NCBI GenBank assembly: GCA_035651815.1
Contig: DASRFB010000130.1
Span: 13,224-77,223 of the forward strand
DNA from: VBDM01 sp035651815
GTDB lineage: Bacteria; Pseudomonadota; Gammaproteobacteria; Burkholderiales; SG8-39
Direction of reading: 5' to 3'
Length of the DNA: 64,000 nt
Below are positions 60,117 through 64,000 of the stretch, one piece after another (within the stretch, counting starts at the first letter, position 1; each line of letters begins with the position of its first letter). The notes beneath the pieces are model-generated. The model was not told the origin of the DNA and ran no database searches. It saw only the letters and a list, made by a program, of their open reading frames with translations. A program made the position numbers and the translations under genes.

Positions 60117-61682
60117 ATGCCCGAGTACTCCCTCTCCGACTACCACGAGCGCAGCAAGCACCGCCTGGACCGCTACGCGCCGGGCCCGCGCGGCCTCGAC
60201 TGGGCGAGCCAGCCCGACCCTTTCCGCCGCTACGAGGGCAGCGCGCTCCTCGAGCTGCCGCTCGCCGCCGACCGGCTCGGCGTGCGCTGGGCCGATGTCC
60301 GCGCCGCCCGGGTGCCGGCCGCGCAGCCCCTCGATCTGGGCTCGATCGCCCTGCTGTTCGAGGTCTCGCTCGCCGTGTCCGCCTGGAAGAGCTACGGCGG
60401 CGCATCGTGGGCGCTGCGCTGCAATCCCTCGAGCGGCAATCTGCACCCGACCGAGGCCTATCTCGTCGCGGGCGCGATCCCGGGAATCGAGGCGGGCGTG
60501 TACCACTACGCGAGCCGCGAGCACGCGCTCGAGCGCCGCGGCGCCTGGGAGCATCCGCCGGCGCTCGGCGGCGTGCTGGTCGGCCTCGCGAGCATCCACT
60601 GGCGCGAGGCGTGGAAGTACGGGATGCGCGCGTACCGCTATTGCCAGCACGATTGCGGCCACGCGATCGGGGCGCTCGCGTACGCGGCGGCTTGCCTCGG
60701 ATGGCGCGCGCGGCTGCTCGACGCTCCGGGCGACGACGAGGTCGGCGCGCTGCTGGGACTCGACCGCGAGGGCGACTTCGCCGGCGCCGAGCGCGAGGCG
60801 CCCGACGGCCTCGTTTGGATCTCGCCGACCGAAGGCGTGCCCCCCGCATTGCCGCACGCGCCCGAGCGCTGGGCGGGACGCGCGAACCGGCTCTCGGCGC
60901 GGCACGTCGAATGGCCCGATATCGACGCGGTCGAGCGCCTCGCGCGCAAGCCCCCCACCGTTCCGGAAGCCGCCCCCGAACGCCGGTCGGCGCCGGCTCC
61001 GATCGCGGCAGACGCCGGCAGGGCGGCGGCGATCATTCGCGGGCGGCGCAGCGCGGTCGCGTTCGACGGCGTGACGGCCATCGCGGCCGACGCCTTCTTC
61101 GCGATGCTGCAGGCGACGCTGCCCGGCGACGCCCCGCCTTGGTCGGCGTGGCCCGCGCCCGCGCTCGTGCATCCGGCGCTCTTCGTCCACCGGGTCGAGG
61201 GCCTCGAGCCGGGGCTGTACGCGCTGGTGCGGCGACCCGACGCGCTGGACGCGCTGCGGCACGCGATGCGCGCCGACTGGTTGTGGCGCAAGGCCGGGCC
61301 GGAAGAGCTGCCGCTGTACCTGCTCATGCCGCACGACCTGCGCGGCGCGGCGCAGACCGTGTCGTGCCACCAGGAGATCGCCGCGGATTCGTGCTTCGCG
61401 TTGGGGATGCTGGCTCGCTTCGGCGCCGCGCGCGCCGAGCCTTGGCGCTACCGGACGCTGCACTGGGAGTGCGGCCTGCTCGGGCAGGTGCTGTATCTGG
61501 AGTCCGAAGCGGCCGGGATCCGCGGCACCGGGATCGGCTGCTTCTTCGACGACGAGATGCACGCGCTGCTCGGCCTGCGCGACGCGGAATGGCAGACGCT
61601 CTACCACTTCACCGCGGGCGGCGCCGTGGAGGACGTTCGTCTGACGACGCTTCCCGCGTATCCGCGGGCGCAAGTCGAATAG
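60117..61682 (+). CDS. Tandem nitroreductase-fold SagB/ThcOx-type flavin dehydrogenase
   Basis: 521 residues with two nitroreductase-like domains. The first (about 70-235) has the FMN-binding NPSSGNLHPTEAYLV and a CQHDCGHAIGALAYAAACLGW helix. The second (about 300-510) starts IIRGRRSAVAFDG and has a parallel CHQEIAADSCFALGMLA helix and GTGIGCFFDDEMH. SagB-type enzymes oxidise azolines to azoles in RiPP maturation. No precursor peptide, YcaO or E1-like protein is in reach, so another substrate is likely. Confidence 0.83.
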   Translation: MPEYSLSDYHERSKHRLDRYAPGPRGLDWASQPDPFRRYEGSALLELPLAADRLGVRWADVRAARVPAAQPLDLGSIALLFEVSLAVSAWKSYGGASWALRCNPSSGNLHPTEAYLVAGAIPGIEAGVYHYASREHALERRGAWEHPPALGGVLVGLASIHWREAWKYGMRAYRYCQHDCGHAIGALAYAAACLGWRARLLDAPGDDEVGALLGLDREGDFAGAEREAPDGLVWISPTEGVPPALPHAPERWAGRANRLSARHVEWPDIDAVERLARKPPTVPEAAPERRSAPAPIAADAGRAAAIIRGRRSAVAFDGVTAIAADAFFAMLQATLPGDAPPWSAWPAPALVHPALFVHRVEGLEPGLYALVRRPDALDALRHAMRADWLWRKAGPEELPLYLLMPHDLRGAAQTVSCHQEIAADSCFALGMLARFGAARAEPWRYRTLHWECGLLGQVLYLESEAAGIRGTGIGCFFDDEMHALLGLRDAEWQTLYHFTAGGAVEDVRLTTLPAYPRAQVE

Positions 61683-61758
61683 GTCGTCGACGAACTTGCG
61701 CGGCCCGGCGCCGTCACATGACGAGGGGTGCCGCCGGCGCCCTGCACCAAGGAATCCG

Positions 61759-62259
61759 ATGAGAACGCCCTCGTTCGCTGCTTTGTACGGCAACCCCTTC
61801 GTCGCATGGACGCAGCTCGCGTGGAAGACCGGCGAGCTGATGGTGAGCTCCGCGGAGGTGATCGGCCGCCGCGCCGCCGGAATGGCGCTCGCCGGACCGG
61901 CGCCCGGAATGCGCGATCAGCGGGAAATGGCTCTCATGGGCCGCGAGAAGCTCGAAGCGGCCGCGGAATCGGGCTACGCGATGTGGTGGTCGCTCGCGCG
62001 CATGAACCAGCAGCTCGCCACGCTCGCCCTGAGGCAGATGCTCGCCGGCGCCGCGGGCATGGCGGCGCTGGCCTCCAGCCGGACGGCGGCGGAATCGGTC
62101 CAGCGCCAGGCCGGACTCGCGGCCGATGCACTCGCGCATTCGGCAACGACGGCCGCGCGCGCTTCCGCGTCGACCGCGCGGATCGCGCAGCGCGGGCTCA
62201 CGCCGATCCGCTCGCGTGCCGCCCGCAACGCGAAGCGGCTGCGCAAGCGGCGCCGCTAG
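61759..62259 (+). CDS. Phasin-like polyhydroxyalkanoate granule-associated protein
   Basis: 166 residues, almost wholly helical and alanine-rich, with no signal peptide. The N-terminal FVAWTQLAWKTGELMVSSAEVIGRR and the middle MNQQLATLALRQM resemble short betaproteobacterial phasins. The C-terminus is strongly basic (RSRAARNAKRLRKRRR), as in proteins that touch DNA or granules. Phasins coat polyhydroxybutyrate granules. No PHA synthase is in the window, so the call rests on sequence pattern. AAGGA lies 6 bases before the ATG. Confidence 0.65.
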   Translation: MRTPSFAALYGNPFVAWTQLAWKTGELMVSSAEVIGRRAAGMALAGPAPGMRDQREMALMGREKLEAAAESGYAMWWSLARMNQQLATLALRQMLAGAAGMAALASSRTAAESVQRQAGLAADALAHSATTAARASASTARIAQRGLTPIRSRAARNAKRLRKRRR

Positions 62260-63326
62260 GGATCCGGGCGCTCGCGGCCGCGCTCGGCGGCGAGAAACAC
62301 GAGGTAGAACATCGCGGCGAAGGGCCATGTCACCGACACGACGTGGGTGAGCCCGTTGAAATTGAAGTACACGCCGCGCTGCCACAGCGCGAGCGACGCC
62401 GCCAGGTAGGGATTGCCCGGCGCGAGGTTGACGAGCGCGGTCGCGCCCATGAGCGCGAGCCCGGCGACCGCGAGCCGCGCCGTGCGCGGCAGCGACACGC
62501 CGGCGAGCACGACGAGCACGCCGGCGGCGAGGCCGGCGATCGCCCCGGAGGTGATCCACAGCATGTCGCGCATCAGCACCTCGAACGCGATCCAGCGCAA
62601 CGCGAGCGCCGCGCCGAGGAGCGCGCCGAAGAGCAGCCGCGCCGGCTGCCGCGCCGCGGTGAGGCAGGACACGAACAGGCCCACCGCGATCGTGTTCGCC
62701 GCGGCGACGCCGGCCTCGACTCTGATGAACAGCTGCGCCGGGTACAGCTTGCCGGGCGGCGGCTGGAACAGCTCGCGCAGGTCCCCGGTCCCGAAGAGCA
62801 GCGTCTCGGGCGAGAGCTGCGCGAGCAGCCAGAGCGCGATCAGCACCAGCCCGAGGTCGAACTTGGCCCCGGCGGCTATCAGCCGGTAGCGCAGCGCCTT
62901 CAGCCCGCCTTCGGCGAGCAGCCGCGGCGCCGCCGGCAGCGCGAGCAGCGCGCCGAGCGTCCCGCCCGCGGCATTGGCGAGCAGGTCGACGTTCGACGCG
63001 GTCCGGCTCGGAAGGTAGCTCTGCAGTGACTCGAGCACGAAGCTGAGCGCGATCGAGCAGCCGATGCCGAGGGCGAGCGCGCGCCGCCCGCCCAGCCGCG
63101 GCTGCACCGCGAGCACGGCGAGGAAGCCGAGCGGCACGTAGCCGAGCACGTTGGTCACGACGTCGAAGCGGGTGATCGTGCGCGGGAACGGCGCCGTCAG
63201 GAACGCGAACGGCGTCGGCCCCTGCACCTGCCACCCGGAGAACGGATGCAGGCTCGCGTAGATCACGAGCACGGCGTAGGCGCCGAAGAGATAGCGCGCG
63301 AGCGACGATGCGCGCAGCGGGGGCAT
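62256..63326 (-). CDS. VanZ-family integral membrane protein
   Basis: 356 residues. The N-terminal 120 residues form a VanZ-like domain (IYASLHPFSGW, TNVLGYVPLGFLAVLAV, ESLQSYLPSRTASNVDLLAN). It is followed by about six further hydrophobic helices. VanZ-like proteins are widespread in non-resistant bacteria and their function is unknown; there is no van cluster here. Its ATG overlaps the phosphate transporter stop by one base (TGATG). Confidence 0.85.
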   Translation of the reverse strand: MPPLRASSLARYLFGAYAVLVIYASLHPFSGWQVQGPTPFAFLTAPFPRTITRFDVVTNVLGYVPLGFLAVLAVQPRLGGRRALALGIGCSIALSFVLESLQSYLPSRTASNVDLLANAAGGTLGALLALPAAPRLLAEGGLKALRYRLIAAGAKFDLGLVLIALWLLAQLSPETLLFGTGDLRELFQPPPGKLYPAQLFIRVEAGVAAANTIAVGLFVSCLTAARQPARLLFGALLGAALALRWIAFEVLMRDMLWITSGAIAGLAAGVLVVLAGVSLPRTARLAVAGLALMGATALVNLAPGNPYLAASLALWQRGVYFNFNGLTHVVSVTWPFAAMFYLVFLAAERGRERPDP

Positions 63327-64000
63327 CAGAAGTACTGCGTTCCCAGCCACCACGCGATGCCGGCGATGAACGCCGAGCCCGGGATGGTGAAGAGCCACGC
63401 CCAGACGATGTTGCCGGCGACGCCCCAGCGCACGGCGTTGAAGCTGCGCGCCGAGCCGACGCCGACGATCGAGCCGGTGATCGTGTGCGTCGTCGACACC
63501 GGGATCCCGAGGCCCGTGGCGACGAACAGCGTGATCGCCCCGCTCGCCGAGGCGCAGAAGCCGCCGACGGGCCTGAGCTTGGTGATGCGCATGCCCATGG
63601 TCTTGACGATGCGCCAGCCGCCGAACAGCGTCCCCAGGCCCATCGCCGCCTGGCACACGAGCACGACCCAGAAGGGCAAATGGTCCGGGCTGCCGTGCTG
63701 CGAGTAGATCATGAGCATCCAGATGATGCCCATCGTCTTCTGCGCGTCGTTGCCGCCGTGACCGAGCGAGTAGAGCGCCGCGCTGAGGAGCTGTGCGCGT
63801 CGATAACCGCGATCCACCTTGCGCTGCGGCGTGTTGCCGAAGATCGCCATCGTGAGCTTCATGAACGTGAACGCGAGGATTCCGCCGAGCAGCGGCGAGA
63901 TGACGATGAAGGCGAGCGTGTTCAGGAAGAAGACGCGATCGAGACATCCGAAGCCGGCCTTCCTCACCGCGGCGCCGGCGAACGCGCCGAGGAGCGCGTG
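63326..64000 (-). CDS. pit: Inorganic phosphate transporter, Pit family (5' end outside window)
   Basis: 225 residues of the C-terminal half are visible, in frame up to the window edge (HALLGAFAGAAVRKAG at the start). The PiT signature is the GHGGNDAQKTMGII block, with the second repeat STTHTITGSIVGVG. It imports phosphate, usually as a metal complex, driven by the proton gradient. The remaining N-terminal half lies beyond base 64000. Confidence 0.93.
   Translation of the reverse strand, partial: HALLGAFAGAAVRKAGFGCLDRVFFLNTLAFIVISPLLGGILAFTFMKLTMAIFGNTPQRKVDRGYRRAQLLSAALYSLGHGGNDAQKTMGIIWMLMIYSQHGSPDHLPFWVVLVCQAAMGLGTLFGGWRIVKTMGMRITKLRPVGGFCASASGAITLFVATGLGIPVSTTHTITGSIVGVGSARSFNAVRWGVAGNIVWAWLFTIPGSAFIAGIAWWLGTQYF

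Noticed and set aside
62256..63326. VanZ-family gene as a glycopeptide-resistance determinant
   Set aside because: VanZ-like domains are common housekeeping membrane proteins, and no vanHAX or vanRS genes are present.
1..64000. CRISPR arrays, tRNA or rRNA genes, insertion sequences, prophage or attachment sites
   Set aside because: No regularly spaced repeats, transposase or integrase genes or RNA-gene sequences were seen; every large open region is accounted for by core genes.

Overview
This 64 kb window is a gene-dense, GC-rich stretch of bacterial core chromosome. Gene content and order point to a betaproteobacterium (Burkholderiales/Nitrosomonadales type); that is my inference. The clues are ntrX-trkA-trkH, porin-glnK-amtB beside ubiK-comM, aroQ-accB-accC-prmA-DUF3426, rubredoxin next to a pilGHIJL chemosensory cluster, yqgE-ruvX-pyrR-pyrB-pyrX, and yggS-proC-yggT divergent from pilTU. 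I see no rRNA or tRNA gene, insertion sequence, prophage, CRISPR array or resistance island. No gap between genes exceeds 300 bases; the largest are the porin upstream region (11899-12126), the metH leader (7834-8054) and the pil cluster leader (33173-33386).

Layout. 1-3638 (+): end of an NtrX-like regulator, then the TrkA/TrkH potassium uptake system. 3645-12071 (mostly -): a lipoprotein, B12-dependent methionine synthase with a structured leader that looks like a SAM-II riboswitch plus terminator, a fumarylpyruvate-hydrolase-like enzyme, and a nitrogen-responsive porin-glnK-amtB operon with a sigma-54 promoter. 12127-14714 (+): ubiK, comM/yifB, apaH. 14656-20412 (-): a seven-gene run, aroQ-accB-accC-prmA-zinc-ribbon/DUF3426-PfkB kinase-acyltransferase. 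20482-24498: an unknown conserved protein divergent from mpl and a YqiA esterase, then an isolated enolase-superfamily gene. 24499-30084 (+): RNase II, a TonB-like protein, mtgA, mgtE, mscL. 30096-32906 (-): thiD-thiE-hemL.

32990-42406 (+): rubredoxin and the type IV pilus chemosensory cluster pilG-pilH-pilI-pilJ-pilL, ending in an 1808-residue hybrid kinase. 42493-46691 (+): yqgE-ruvX-pyrR-pyrB-cupin-pyrX, a tightly overlapping pyrimidine operon whose last gene is a dihydroorotase homologue that lost its HxH metal ligands. 46688-49056 (-): yggS-proC-yggT-DUF167. 49157-52972 (+): the pilus retraction ATPases pilT and pilU, a terminator, then three small genes. 52969-60075 (-): an RlmL-like methyltransferase, M1 aminopeptidase, GNAT, threonine deaminase, HemJ-like protein, alpha/beta hydrolase and a thioredoxin-fold ferredoxin. 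60117-64000: a tandem SagB-type nitroreductase, a phasin-like protein, a VanZ-family membrane protein and the end of a Pit phosphate transporter.

This is mainly housekeeping DNA and I do not claim a wholly new system. The most interesting items are the metH leader (SAM-II-like aptamer with an extra hairpin inserted in its joining loop), the NtrX-like ATPase without a GAFTGA loop, the pyrB-cupin-pyrX arrangement, the palindromic CTAG junctions shared by four convergent gene pairs, the structured rnb leader with back-to-back promoters, and the orphan double nitroreductase.
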